Assembly: GCA_035626995.1 (NCBI GenBank)
Contig: DASPMP010000141.1
Span: 3,291-67,290, forward strand
Length of the DNA stretch: 64,000 nucleotides
Direction of reading: 5' to 3'
Source: DASPMP01 sp035626995
Lineage (GTDB): Bacteria; Gemmatimonadota; Gemmatimonadetes; Gemmatimonadales; Gemmatimonadaceae
Part shown: positions 28,334 through 36,828 of the stretch, piece after piece
How positions within the stretch are numbered: position 1 is the first letter of the stretch
How the letters are laid out: each line of letters begins with the position of its first letter
The notes under the pieces: model-generated
Databases searched by the model: none
What the model was told of the DNA's origin: nothing
What the model saw: the letters and a program-made list of their open reading frames with translations, nothing else
Made by a program: the position numbers and the translations under genes

Positions 28334-29122
28334 ATGAACCTGGGACTCACAGACAAGCCGGTGCTCGTCTGCGCCTCGAGCGCCGGCCTTGGCCGCGCAA
28401 CCGCGATGGAATTCGCGCGGGAAGGCGCGCGCGTCATGCTCACCGCCCGCCGCGAAGATGAGCTGAAGCGCGCGGTTGCGGAGATCACGGATGCCACCGG
28501 GAACACGCCGAAGTACCTGGTGGCGGATCTCACGAAAGCCGCGGATGTCACGCGGCTGGTTCAGTCGACAACGGAGGCGTTCGGCGGGTTGTACACCGTC
28601 GTCAACAATTCCGGTGGCCCGCCCGCTGGGACCTTCGAGCGTTTCGATGACGCCGCATGGCAGTCCGCCTTCGAGCTGAACCTGCTCAGCTATATCCGGG
28701 TCATTCGCGCGGCGGTCCCGGCCATGCGCGCGGGGGGCGGTGGACGGATCGTGAACTTCACCTCGTCCTCGGTAAAGAGTCCCATCGAGAACCTCGTCCT
28801 CTCGAACACCTTTCGTACGGGTGTGCTGGGGCTCTCGAAGACACTGGCGGGAGAGCTCGGGCCCGACGGCATCCTCGTGAACGTCCTCGGTCCCGGACGC
28901 GTGCAGACCGAGCGCATCACCCAGCTCGATACCGGGCGCGCCGCAAAGGCGGGGATCTCAATCGACCAGGTCCGCGTCAACACGTCGAAGACGATTCCGC
29001 TGGGACGCTACGGCGTGCCCGACGAGTACGCGCGCGTCGCTGTCTTCCTCGGATCTCCCGCAAACACGTATGTCACCGGCCAGACGCTCCTTGTCGACGG
29101 TGGCATGGTCAAGGCCTACTGA
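28334..29122 (+). CDS. SDR family protein with substituted catalytic Tyr and Lys
   Basis: 262 residues from ATG 28334, 19 bp after the previous gene. The nucleotide-binding motif CASSAGLG is at 13-20 and NNSGG at 91-95. After the Ser stretch FTSSS (142-146) the usual YxxxK is replaced: by alignment the tyrosine position is Ser157 and the lysine position Arg161 (LSNTFRTGVLGLSKTLA). A branch of FabG-like SDRs with this LSN-x-x-R signature is common in bacteria, so this is not decay. Its chemistry is unclear. It ends DGGMVKAY, typical of the family. The operon position links it to 2-oxoacid or hydroxyacid metabolism. Confidence 0.88.
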   Translation: MNLGLTDKPVLVCASSAGLGRATAMEFAREGARVMLTARREDELKRAVAEITDATGNTPKYLVADLTKAADVTRLVQSTTEAFGGLYTVVNNSGGPPAGTFERFDDAAWQSAFELNLLSYIRVIRAAVPAMRAGGGGRIVNFTSSSVKSPIENLVLSNTFRTGVLGLSKTLAGELGPDGILVNVLGPGRVQTERITQLDTGRAAKAGISIDQVRVNTSKTIPLGRYGVPDEYARVAVFLGSPANTYVTGQTLLVDGGMVKAY

Positions 29123-29133
29123 ACGGTTCTCCA

Positions 29134-30072
29134 ATGCTCATGCGACCGACCTTCAACTACACCGGCGTCATCCCCATCCTCGCGACGCCATTCAATGACG
29201 ACGAGTCGCTCGACCTCGATTCACTCGCGCGCATCGTCGAGTTCAATGCGAGCGTCGGTGTGGACGGAGTCACCGTGCTCGGCTTGCTGGGCGAATCGAA
29301 CCGCCTCACCGATGAAGAACGGACCGACATCGTCGGCTGTGCGGTCGAAGCCGCGGGCTCGCTTCCGGTCATCGTCGGGACAAGTCACACCGGCACGGCC
29401 GCGACCATCGCACTCAGTGACCAGGCGCTGCAGCTCGGCGCAACCGCGGTGATGATCACGCCGTCGGCGCAACCTGTGCCGAGCGACAAGGCGGTCATCG
29501 AATATTTCGAGCGCATCGCGAGGGAGTTTCCGGGGGCCATCGTCCTCCAGGATCATCCCGCGATCAGCCAGGTGCACATGTCGGTCGATCTCATCCTGCG
29601 CCTCGTGCGGGAGATCCCGACGATCGTCGCAATCAAGGCGGAAGCGCTTCCGAGCCCCGCCCGGATCGGTGCGCTGAAGAAGGGCATGGCCGAAGGCCGT
29701 CGCGTGCCGGTGCTCACGGGGCTTGGCGGCTTGTACGGATTGTTCGACCTCGAGCGCGGGTCGGACGGATTCAACACCGGCTTTGCCTTCCCCGAGGTGC
29801 TCATCGCCATCGTTCGGGCGCACCGCGATGGCGACGAAGAGATGGCGCGCGCGCTGTACGAGCGCTACCTGCCCCTCATCGTCTTCGAGCAGCAGCCAGG
29901 AGTGGCCATCAGGAAGGAGATCCTCCGCCGGCGTGGCTTGCTGCGGAGCAACCGGGTGCGGCATCCCGGCGCGACCATCGACCCGATGGCCGCCGCGCAG
30001 CTCGAGCGGTTGCTGAACGCAACGTTTGACGGCGCACCTATCGACGCGCAGCTCATGGTCACCGCTGGTTGA
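29134..30072 (+). CDS. DapA/N-acetylneuraminate lyase-like aldolase
   Basis: 312 residues from ATG 29134, 11 bp after the SDR. TIM-barrel class I aldolase of the DHDPS family, with the opening GVIPILATPF, GLLGES (50-55) and Schiff-base Lys168 in AIKAEALPSP. The tyrosine of the YNxP motif, which relays protons in DapA, is replaced (LQDHP, residues 138-142). It is therefore unlikely to be the lysine-biosynthesis enzyme. Relatives cleave or dehydrate 2-keto-3-deoxy sugar acids or form similar carbon-carbon bonds. As last gene of the SusCD operon it probably performs the lyase or dehydratase step (inference). Confidence 0.88.
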   Translation: MLMRPTFNYTGVIPILATPFNDDESLDLDSLARIVEFNASVGVDGVTVLGLLGESNRLTDEERTDIVGCAVEAAGSLPVIVGTSHTGTAATIALSDQALQLGATAVMITPSAQPVPSDKAVIEYFERIAREFPGAIVLQDHPAISQVHMSVDLILRLVREIPTIVAIKAEALPSPARIGALKKGMAEGRRVPVLTGLGGLYGLFDLERGSDGFNTGFAFPEVLIAIVRAHRDGDEEMARALYERYLPLIVFEQQPGVAIRKEILRRRGLLRSNRVRHPGATIDPMAAAQLERLLNATFDGAPIDAQLMVTAG

Positions 30073-30186
30073 TCTGACGCTGCACCGCGCGGAGTCGTCG
30101 CTGGCTCGTTGTGCCTGTGCGGTACACGACTTAACGTATTTCTCCCCACCAGTGATTGACCCGGAACGTGAGGAGGTAGCGTCCGG

Positions 30187-31071
30187 ATGGAGTTGAGACA
30201 GCTCGAGCATTTCGTGGCAGTCGCCGAAGAGCGCTCGTTCACCCGTGCCGCACAGCGCGCCAACATCGTCCAGTCCGGACTGTCGATGTCCATCCGCGCG
30301 CTGGAGGAGGAGATCGGCACCAAGCTGTTCGAGCGGAGCACGCGCGGCATCGTGCTCACGCCGGCGGCCGAAGCGATGCTGCCGGAAGCACGCCGTGCGA
30401 TCGCGGCCGTTGCGTCCGCGCGCGTTGCCGTGGACGCTACGGAAGGGTTGCTGCGCGGCAGCCTCCGCGTGGGCGTGGCGCAGGCCACCGATCCCCATCG
30501 CGTCGCAAAGTTGCTGGGACGGTTCAATGAGGACTACCCCGGCGTGATCGTGCGCGTCCTCCAGGGAAATGGAACGACACTGCTGGATGGCGTGATCGAG
30601 GGGAAGCTCGACATGGCCATCTGCGGCAAGCCGATTGTCTGCCCGGACTCGGTGACGACCATTCCTCTCATGCGCGGCCGGTTCGTCTTCGCCTGCGGAC
30701 CGAAGCACCCACTGGCCTCGCACGACAAGGTCAAGCTCAGCGACCTTGCGCAGGAACGGTTCATCGAGATGAATCGCGGCTGGGTCAGCCGCCAACACAC
30801 CGATCACGCCTTTGGGCTGGCCGGAATCAAGCGGAACATCATCTGTGAGCTCGACGACGTCGTGCTGATGCTGCAGATGATCGAGGAGCATCTTGGCGTC
30901 GGCATCCTCGGCGGTGGCGCTACGGGCAAGCACATCGGGATCAAGTACGTCCCTATCCACCCACCAATGTCGGAGTGGGAGTTCGTGGTCGCGTTCATGG
31001 GCGAGAAGCCAGCGAACGTTGCGGCGCGCGTGTTCCTCGGCATGACCACACGGGAGTGGATCAGCAGCTAG
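30187..31071 (+). CDS. LysR family transcriptional regulator
   Basis: 294 residues from ATG 30187 with a strong GGAGGT site 9 bases upstream. The N-terminal winged helix-turn-helix (MELRQLEHFVAVAEERSFTRAAQ, with LFERSTRGIVLTPAA) is canonical. Residues about 90-290 form the periplasmic-binding-protein-like effector domain. It lies 114 bp after the aldolase on the same strand and is the likely regulator of the catabolic operon (inference from position). Its effector is unknown. Confidence 0.95.
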   Translation: MELRQLEHFVAVAEERSFTRAAQRANIVQSGLSMSIRALEEEIGTKLFERSTRGIVLTPAAEAMLPEARRAIAAVASARVAVDATEGLLRGSLRVGVAQATDPHRVAKLLGRFNEDYPGVIVRVLQGNGTTLLDGVIEGKLDMAICGKPIVCPDSVTTIPLMRGRFVFACGPKHPLASHDKVKLSDLAQERFIEMNRGWVSRQHTDHAFGLAGIKRNIICELDDVVLMLQMIEEHLGVGILGGGATGKHIGIKYVPIHPPMSEWEFVVAFMGEKPANVAARVFLGMTTREWISS

Positions 31072-31073
31072 CC

Positions 31074-31125
31074 CGGCTTTCTGCTCTCGGCTTTCTGCTC
31101 TCGGCTCTCGGCTCTCGGCTCTAGG
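31074..31125. repeat. 7-bp GGCTCTC tandem array (family B)
   Basis: GGCTTTCTGCTCTC is followed by several GGCTCTC heptads, directly after the LysR stop codon. Same unit as at 33917, 42980 and, inverted, 33131. Confidence 0.85.
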
Positions 31126-31156
31126 CGTAGACTTCACCCCGACCCGTCGAGCGCCC

Positions 31157-31169
31157 ACTATTGAATAGT
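31157..31169. promoter_or_regulatory. Perfect palindrome upstream of the M14 gene
   Basis: ACTATTGAATAGT is a perfect 6-1-6 palindrome, 24 bp before the ATG at 31194. It is AT-rich in a GC-rich setting, so it may be an operator or part of a promoter; function not shown. Confidence 0.3.
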
Positions 31170-31193
31170 CCCAAACCTCCCGCGGAGCCTCGG

Positions 31194-33908
31194 ATGCGCC
31201 GACTGTCGATACTCCTGGTCCTTACCCTCGTCGTCCTGCTTCCCGCCGCCGGCAGCGCACAGACCAGGATTACCACGCCGCGTGAGGAGTTCGGCCACAA
31301 CTTCGGCGACGATTACTTCCTCGCGAACTATCGCCAGCTCTCCGCCTACTGGCAGAAGCTCGACCGCGAATCTGACCGCATGGTCCTCCGCGAGATCGGC
31401 AAGACGGCCGAGGGGCGGCCGCACTACATGGCGATCGTCACGTCGCCGGCGAACCACCAGCGACTCGAGCACTACCGCCAGCTGTCGCGTCGGCTGGCGC
31501 TCGCCGAAGGACTGAGCGACGACGAGGCGCGGGCGCTCGCACGTGACGGCAAGGCGGTCGTCTGGATTGACGGCGGGCTCCACGCCACCGAGACCCTCGG
31601 CGCGCAGCAGCTGGGGGAGATGGTCTACCAGATGGTGAGTCGCACGGATCCGGAGACGATGCGCATCCTCGACGACGTCATCATCCTCTTCGTCCACGCC
31701 AACCCCGACGGCAACGACCTCGTCTCCGACTGGTACATGCGCCGCGCGGACACGCTGCAGCGCTCTACGGCGGGGCTGCCGCGTCTCTACCAGAAGTACA
31801 TCGGCCACGACAACAACCGTGACTTCTTCGGGTCGACGCAGGCCGAGACCGAGAACATGAATCGCGTGCTGTACCACGAGTGGTCGCCGCAGATCCTCTA
31901 CAACCATCACCAGAGTGGGCCCGCGGGGACGGTGTTCTGGTCACCGCCGCTCCGCGATCCGTACAACTACAACCTCGACCCGCTCATCCTCCTCGGCTTC
32001 CAGTCGCTCGGCGCGGCAATGCACACGCGACTCGCCGCGGAAGGGAAGCCCGGTGCGACGATGCGTAGCGGTGGGCCGTACGACGGCTGGTGGAACGGCG
32101 GCATCCGCAACACCGCGGCGTTCCACAACACGATCGCGCTACTGACGGAGATGATCGGCAATCCCACGCCGATGCGCATCCCACTCCGCATGGAGCGGCA
32201 GCTCCCGTCGGCGGACCTCGCCTATCCCATCGAGCCACAGACGTGGCACTTGCGTCAGTCCGTGGACTACTCGATCTCGCTGAACCGCGCGGTGCTCGAC
32301 TATGCCGCGCGCAACCGCGAGAACGTCCTCTACAACATCTACGCGATGGGAAAGCGCTCCATCGAGCGCGGGTCGACCGACACCTGGACGCCGAACCCGA
32401 AGCGGTACGCCGAGGCCGCGTCGAAGTTGCGCTCCCAGGGCCAGCAAGGCGGAGGTGGAGGTGGCGTCGCGAGCGCCGATCTGTCGAAAGCCGAGGCCGA
32501 GGCGTTTGCTGCAATAAGAAAACCTGAATATCGGGATCCGCGCGCGTATGTCATCCCGGCGTCGCAGCGCGACTTCCCGACGGCGACAAAGTTCATCAAT
32601 GCGCTGCGGGAGACGGGAATTACCGTGCACCGTGCGACGCAGCCCTTCTCGGTCGCGGGGCGCACCTACCCGGCGGGGTCGTTCGTGATCTGGACCGCGC
32701 AGGCGTTCCGGCCGCACGTGATCGACATGTTCGAGCCGCAGGTGCATCCTGACGTGTTCCCGTATCCCGGGGCGCCGCCGACGCCGCCGTACGACAATGC
32801 GGGATGGACGCTGGCGCTGCAGATGGGAGTGGAGTTCGATCGCATCCTCGATGCATTCCCGAAGCCGGCGTCGGGCTTCGAGGCGGTGACGGAGTGGAAC
32901 CTGCCGATGCCAGCCGGCCGGATCGTCGGCGAGCGCGGCGACGGATACATCTTCTCACCATCGGTGAACAATTCCTACATCGTCGCCAACCGGCTGTTGC
33001 GCGCCGGCGTCCCGCTCTGGCGGCAGCCTGGCGGCGCATGGTATGTGCGTCGCGGTGCAGCCGCCGATGCCATCGTGCAGCGAGCGGCGAGCGAACTCGG
33101 AGTCACCTTCACGCGCGGATCAGCGGCAGTCGCCGAGAGCCGAGGGCCGAGAGCCGAGGGCCGAGGCCGGATTGCCCTCTGGGACCGGTACGGTGGCTCG
33201 ATGGACGCCGGCTGGGCGCGCTGGATCCTGGAGCAGTTCGAGTTTCCCTACCAGCGCGTCTTTGCGCCGGAGCTCGACGCTGGCAACCTGAAGGCAAAGT
33301 TCGACGTGCTCGTATTCGTGAATGATGCGATCCCTCCGGCGAACGCGCGCGGTGGAGCGCCGGCAATCATTCCGGACGTTCCCGCGGAGTACGCCAACCA
33401 GCAGGGACGCGTCACCGCGGATCGCACCCTCCCGCAGCTCAAGCGCTTCCTGGAAGACGGCGGCACCGTCGTCGCCATCGGCGAATCTGCCACCGAGCTC
33501 GCGCGCTTCCTCGCGCTGCCGCTCGAGAACCATCTGGTCGAGAATGGCCAGCCGCTGCCGCGGACGAAGTTCTACGTCCCCGGTTCGCTGCTCGAGGCCC
33601 GCGTGGACACGACGCACCCGGCCGCGGCGGGAATGTCCCAGCGCGCCATCTTCTTCTTCGACGACAGCCCGGTGTTCCGCCTCGGCGCTGGCGCTGAAGC
33701 GGCTGGGCTCACGCGCATCGCCTGGTTCGACACGCCGTCACCATTGCGCAGCGGCTGGGCGTGGGGGGAGAAGTATCTCGAGGGAGGCGTGGTTGCGGCG
33801 GAGGCGAAGGTTGGGAAAGGCCGGGCGCTGTTCTTTGGACCCGAGATCCTCAAGCGCGCGCAGCCGCATGGGACGTTTCGGCTGCTGTTCAATGCGCTGA
33901 TGAGGTAG
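31194..33908 (+). CDS. Secreted M14-family zinc carboxypeptidase-like protein
   Basis: 904 residues from ATG 31194, with GGAG 8 bases upstream; an in-frame TTG at 31161 is less likely. Signal peptide 1-23 (AAGSAQ). The zinc-binding HxxE is at His130/Glu133 (GGLHATETLG), and the third ligand His is at 238 or 239 (YNHHQSG). NPDGN (170-174) and a downstream LLTEMIG block, which holds the general-base Glu, fit M14. The C-terminal half resembles a glutamine-amidotransferase-like fold found in long bacterial members. Expected role: periplasmic or extracellular removal of C-terminal residues from peptides. Residues about 647-659 are encoded by an insertion of the heptad repeat that is otherwise intergenic. 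Confidence 0.9.
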   Translation: MRRLSILLVLTLVVLLPAAGSAQTRITTPREEFGHNFGDDYFLANYRQLSAYWQKLDRESDRMVLREIGKTAEGRPHYMAIVTSPANHQRLEHYRQLSRRLALAEGLSDDEARALARDGKAVVWIDGGLHATETLGAQQLGEMVYQMVSRTDPETMRILDDVIILFVHANPDGNDLVSDWYMRRADTLQRSTAGLPRLYQKYIGHDNNRDFFGSTQAETENMNRVLYHEWSPQILYNHHQSGPAGTVFWSPPLRDPYNYNLDPLILLGFQSLGAAMHTRLAAEGKPGATMRSGGPYDGWWNGGIRNTAAFHNTIALLTEMIGNPTPMRIPLRMERQLPSADLAYPIEPQTWHLRQSVDYSISLNRAVLDYAARNRENVLYNIYAMGKRSIERGSTDTWTPNPKRYAEAASKLRSQGQQGGGGGGVASADLSKAEAEAFAAIRKPEYRDPRAYVIPASQRDFPTATKFINALRETGITVHRATQPFSVAGRTYPAGSFVIWTAQAFRPHVIDMFEPQVHPDVFPYPGAPPTPPYDNAGWTLALQMGVEFDRILDAFPKPASGFEAVTEWNLPMPAGRIVGERGDGYIFSPSVNNSYIVANRLLRAGVPLWRQPGGAWYVRRGAAADAIVQRAASELGVTFTRGSAAVAESRGPRAEGRGRIALWDRYGGSMDAGWARWILEQFEFPYQRVFAPELDAGNLKAKFDVLVFVNDAIPPANARGGAPAIIPDVPAEYANQQGRVTADRTLPQLKRFLEDGGTVVAIGESATELARFLALPLENHLVENGQPLPRTKFYVPGSLLEARVDTTHPAAAGMSQRAIFFFDDSPVFRLGAGAEAAGLTRIAWFDTPSPLRSGWAWGEKYLEGGVVAAEAKVGKGRALFFGPEILKRAQPHGTFRLLFNALMR
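33131..33168. repeat. Family B heptads inside the M14 coding sequence
   Basis: CGCCGAGAGCCGAGGGCCGA and its continuation are the reverse complement of the GGCTCTC unit. They are read in frame as a Glu/Ser/Arg/Gly-rich linker between the catalytic half and the C-terminal domain. Confidence 0.8.
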
Positions 33909-33916
33909 CGGCCATC

Positions 33917-33953
33917 AGCTCTCGGCTCTCGGCTCTCGGCCCTCGGCCTCGGC
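33917..33953. repeat. 7-bp GGCTCTC tandem array (family B)
   Basis: About five heptads (CTCGGCTCTCGGCTCTCGGC then CCTCGGCCTCGGC) begin about 9 bp after the M14 stop codon. Confidence 0.85.
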
Positions 33954-34086
33954 AACGACGTTGAAGCGGACGCGACGGGTGAAATCCGTGACATGAGGGT
34001 GCGGCTCACGCCACCCTGATGTAGCTGCGTCCTGCGCACCCACCTTCGCCCATACCTTATATCAGTCGCATTCGAGGAGAAGGTAC

Positions 34087-34908
34087 GTGAAGGGTATTCG
34101 CGCTTTGAGCTTTCGTTGGAACCGTCGTATTGCAGCTGCCAGTCTCGTCCTTGTGGGCGGAGGCATGGCGAGCGCTGCCATTGTCGCGCCTGAGGGACAT
34201 CGCACTGTGGCAGCGGCCGCGGCCGTTGTGCCTTTCACGATGGAGCCGGCGAAGACAAGCGAGAGCGTGGTGACCCTGGCGTCGCGCGTCAACGCGGCGG
34301 TGCTCGCACTCGAGGGATTCGTGAAGCAGTCCAGCCACCCCGAGGCGCTCGAGAGCGCCGTGCGCAGCTATCTCGCGTTCCAGGAGGCACATCCCGAGGA
34401 CGTGAAGAAGCCGTACCTGTACTTCGTGGATTTCGGGCTGCCCGGTAACACGCCGCGTGGCTACGTTTTTGACATGAAGGATCTTTCACTCGTCGACGGC
34501 CCGTTCACGGTCGCGCATGGTCGCGGCTCCGCGAAGTCGGGGAACGTCGTCCCCTCGAAGTTCTCCAACAGGAACGGCAGTGCGGCCACATCCCTCGGCC
34601 TGTACGTCGCCCAGGAGCTCTACAAGTTCACCGGAAAGGCGGCGGGCAAGCGGTACACGTCCGTCGGCATGCGCATGACCGGTGTGTCTGGCTCGTACAA
34701 TGACGCGGCTCGCGAGCGCGGTGTCGTCGCGCATGGCGCGCCGTACGTGACGGCGAAGGGCGCGGGGCGCAGCGAGGGATGCCCGGCCGTCGAGCCGGCG
34801 CGCGCAGAGAAGCTGCTGCCGCTGCTCTCGAACGGGGCGCTGGTGTTCCTCTTCGCGCCGAAGGCGGAGTGGCTCGCGGAGGATCCGTGGGTGAGTGCGG
34901 CGGGATAA
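34087..34908 (+). CDS. Murein L,D-transpeptidase catalytic-domain-like protein (YkuD_2 type)
   Basis: 273 residues from a GTG start, with GAGGAGAAGG upstream. An N-terminal membrane or signal segment (about 15-33) precedes a catalytic domain of the L,D-transpeptidase-like family. His216 in VVAHGAPYV and Cys232 in GRSEGCPAV match the catalytic His and Cys. Opening features such as YLYFVDFGLP and the SKFSNRNGS block are typical. The family makes 3-3 peptidoglycan cross-links or attaches proteins to peptidoglycan in the periplasm. A weak TATATC -10-like element lies at 34059-34064 without a clear -35 partner. Confidence 0.85.
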   Translation: MKGIRALSFRWNRRIAAASLVLVGGGMASAAIVAPEGHRTVAAAAAVVPFTMEPAKTSESVVTLASRVNAAVLALEGFVKQSSHPEALESAVRSYLAFQEAHPEDVKKPYLYFVDFGLPGNTPRGYVFDMKDLSLVDGPFTVAHGRGSAKSGNVVPSKFSNRNGSAATSLGLYVAQELYKFTGKAAGKRYTSVGMRMTGVSGSYNDAARERGVVAHGAPYVTAKGAGRSEGCPAVEPARAEKLLPLLSNGALVFLFAPKAEWLAEDPWVSAAG

Positions 34909-34941
34909 CGGCTCTTGGCGCTCAGCCCGCGCCTGCGCTCA

Positions 34942-35538
34942 TCAGATCCACCCCGGAATTGCCGAGAGATAGCCCACGTCGAACGTGCCGTTCGTGACGA
35001 CGAAATCGCCCATGTCGAATCCGCCACTCCCGTAGCAGCGTCCAGTGCCGCTGAAGGTGCCCATCACGCGCGAATCTGTGATCGACGTAATCGCGATCGA
35101 GCCACTGTGGACGTAGCAGTAGTTCTGGAACAGCACTCCGGTGTTCTGATGCCCGTAAAACAGCTCGATCATCGGGCAGTCCTCGTTGATCTGGTCACAG
35201 GCGGTGATGTCCACGGTGTGTGTGCCCGTCGTCAGCGACGGGATCGATATCAGGGTCTGGTCATGATGATTGAGCGCGCTACTCGGGCGGGTCGATATCA
35301 CCGTGACGACCGCCGCGCTGTTGTCGCGATGGGCGGCCGACCACGTTCCCCGGCGCTGCTCGGCGTCGTTCGCCGGTACTGCACCGGTCACGTTCCATGA
35401 ATCCGGGCCGAGTCCCGTAAACCCGTAGGCGACGGTTCCGGACGTCGTGATGCTTCCGCCACCCGGTTCCGTACCGCCACTGCAACCGATGGAAATCGCG
35501 AGGATCGAGCAAAGCAGCGTGACACGGGCCAAGGGCAT
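34942..35538 (-). CDS. Hypothetical secreted protein, probable lipoprotein
   Basis: 198 residues from ATG 35538, with GGAGA 7 bases upstream; longer openings lack such a site. A hydrophobic N-terminus ends in SIGC (Cys19), an imperfect lipobox, followed by a Gly/Thr-rich linker. The body is beta-rich with four cysteines (CDQINEDCP, NYCYVHSG, GRCYGSGG) that could form disulfides. I do not recognise a family. It is convergent with the L,D-transpeptidase gene 33 bp away. Probably a surface or periplasmic protein. Confidence 0.72.
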   Translation of the reverse strand: MPLARVTLLCSILAISIGCSGGTEPGGGSITTSGTVAYGFTGLGPDSWNVTGAVPANDAEQRRGTWSAAHRDNSAAVVTVISTRPSSALNHHDQTLISIPSLTTGTHTVDITACDQINEDCPMIELFYGHQNTGVLFQNYCYVHSGSIAITSITDSRVMGTFSGTGRCYGSGGFDMGDFVVTNGTFDVGYLSAIPGWI

Positions 35539-35572
35539 GGATGTCTCCTGGAGGTGGAGGGTGGCGGAAACG

Positions 35573-35998
35573 TTAGCCACCGATGAGAAAGGCCGTCAGT
35601 GCAACGACATACAGCCCGGCAATTCCGCCGAGCACGGCGAGTACCGTGGCGCCCGCACTCTTCTCGCGGCTGTCCAGGCGCTGCACGGCCGTCAGCGGCA
35701 TCGTGACTCTTTGCAGCCGGTAGCCGCGCGACCATTCCTCGGCGGTGGCGGTTTCCGGAGGTGCCGGTACGCGCTCGTCGCCCGTGAGTGAATCACGTGT
35801 CAACCGCGCATTCCAGAGACGCAGCGTAGTACCATCGCTGCGCACCACGCGGACGCGCTCCTCGTGACGTGGCTGTTGCGAAGGTCCGACGTCGATTGTC
35901 TTCCATGTCGCGCAACCGGTGAGGAGCATCGTGGCCGCGAGAACGCCGCCAATCGAACGGCGGCCATCCATCCCGAATCCGCTGCGAAACATGCTCAT
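35573..35998 (-). CDS. Hypothetical lipoprotein with C-terminal membrane segment
   Basis: 141 residues from ATG 35998, which overlaps the stop of the upstream gene as ATGA. The lipobox is MLLTGC (Cys29). The middle part (residues about 45-105) resembles small beta-rich segments with VRVVRSDGTTLRLWNARL and mixed polar residues. A Gly-rich hydrophobic stretch at about 117-141 could be a second membrane anchor. No family recognised. It resembles in layout, but not clearly in sequence, the protein at 43.0-43.5 kb. Confidence 0.72.
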   Translation of the reverse strand: MSMFRSGFGMDGRRSIGGVLAATMLLTGCATWKTIDVGPSQQPRHEERVRVVRSDGTTLRLWNARLTRDSLTGDERVPAPPETATAEEWSRGYRLQRVTMPLTAVQRLDSREKSAGATVLAVLGGIAGLYVVALTAFLIGG

Positions 35999-36450
35999 GA
36001 GCGCGGCGCCACCGTCTCGTGCTCGATGCGAATGCGCAGCCCGTCTGCCGTGTTCTCGAGCAGGCCGAAGTATACCACGCGAATCGACTCGGCCCCCGCG
36101 CGGGACACCCAGACAAAGTGTCCGGTCGCGGCAACCTGGCGGTCGTTGAGCTGCTCGAACTGCAGGCCTTCCCATACGAACGACGCGGGCGGCTGCCACC
36201 CCTCACCCTGATAGATGGCGGCGATCTGTGACGGCGTTTCGAACTTGCCCCGTCCGTTCACGATCACCGTAGCACCCGTTGGCATGTAGTACGACGCCAG
36301 CCGCTGACGCTCGCCGTTCCGGATGGACACAGTGTAGTGCTCGAAGAACGCAGCGGCCTGAGCGCGGAGGTCAGGTGGTGCGGGCGTCGGCGTGGTGCGG
36401 GGACCGCACGCCGCTACGACCAGGAGGGCGATGCCACTGATGGCGCGCAT
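35995..36450 (-). CDS. SnoaL/DUF4440-like (NTF2-fold) lipoprotein
   Basis: 151 residues from ATG 36450, with lipobox LVVAAC (Cys15). The body has the NTF2-like layout: a helix AAAFFEHYTVSIRNGE, then TGATVIVNGRG, then beta strands ending in RIEHETV. These domains bind small ligands or act as generic enzymes; no catalytic set can be assigned. Start chosen because the residues encoded upstream have no lipoprotein character. Translationally coupled to the next small lipoprotein. A second NTF2-like lipoprotein lies divergently at 36.8 kb. Confidence 0.75.
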   Translation of the reverse strand: MRAISGIALLVVAACGPRTTPTPAPPDLRAQAAAFFEHYTVSIRNGERQRLASYYMPTGATVIVNGRGKFETPSQIAAIYQGEGWQPPASFVWEGLQFEQLNDRQVAATGHFVWVSRAGAESIRVVYFGLLENTADGLRIRIEHETVAPRS

Positions 36451-36489
36451 GGGGAAGTTGGTGAAGGGTGGCCTGCCACGCGGAGATGA

Positions 36490-36677
36490 CAGTGAGCTCG
36501 CATGCACCAAGCGCGCGATCGCGGGACACGAGTGAGGACGTGCGTGTCGAGTAGGAAGCCTCATCGCTTGAATCCACGATGACGTCGTCGGGTAGAGGCG
36601 CATCGAACGACTCGACCAGCGCGGAGATTGGTCTTGGCCTCATCGAAGGACACCATCTCCCGAACGCGCTTCGTCAT
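36490..36677 (-). pseudogene. Possible decayed Phd-type antitoxin remnant
   Basis: Within a 378-bp gap, minus-strand reading from ATG 36677 gives MVSFDEAKT, like the opening of Phd/YefM antitoxins. The frame then shifts by one base and continues SALVESFDAPLPDDVIVDSS in the next frame. Neither frame is a complete gene and no toxin gene follows. The rest of the gap (36451-36828) shows nothing beyond the promoter at 36773. Weak call. Confidence 0.2.
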
Positions 36678-36772
36678 GCAACAACATGTCGCGATAGACC
36701 AGTGTGGTCAATTTGTAGTACGCGCCGGGTTGGGAATGCTGACCGGGTGGCCGCTGGCCATGGCAGCCTCCT

Positions 36773-36801
36773 TTGACAGCGCTGCGAGTTTTTGCCATGC
36801 T
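36773..36801 (+). promoter_or_regulatory. Candidate sigma70-like promoter
   Basis: A perfect TTGACA (36773-36778) is followed after 17 bases by CATGCT (36796-36801), a weak -10. Transcription would start near 36808, about 20 bases before the ATG at 36829. Confidence 0.35.
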
Positions 36802-36828
36802 CTACGCTCATCTTACAGGCAGGTACCC

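Noticed and set aside
29134..30072. dapA of lysine biosynthesis
   Set aside because: The catalytic tyrosine motif is absent and the gene sits in a SusCD catabolic operon.
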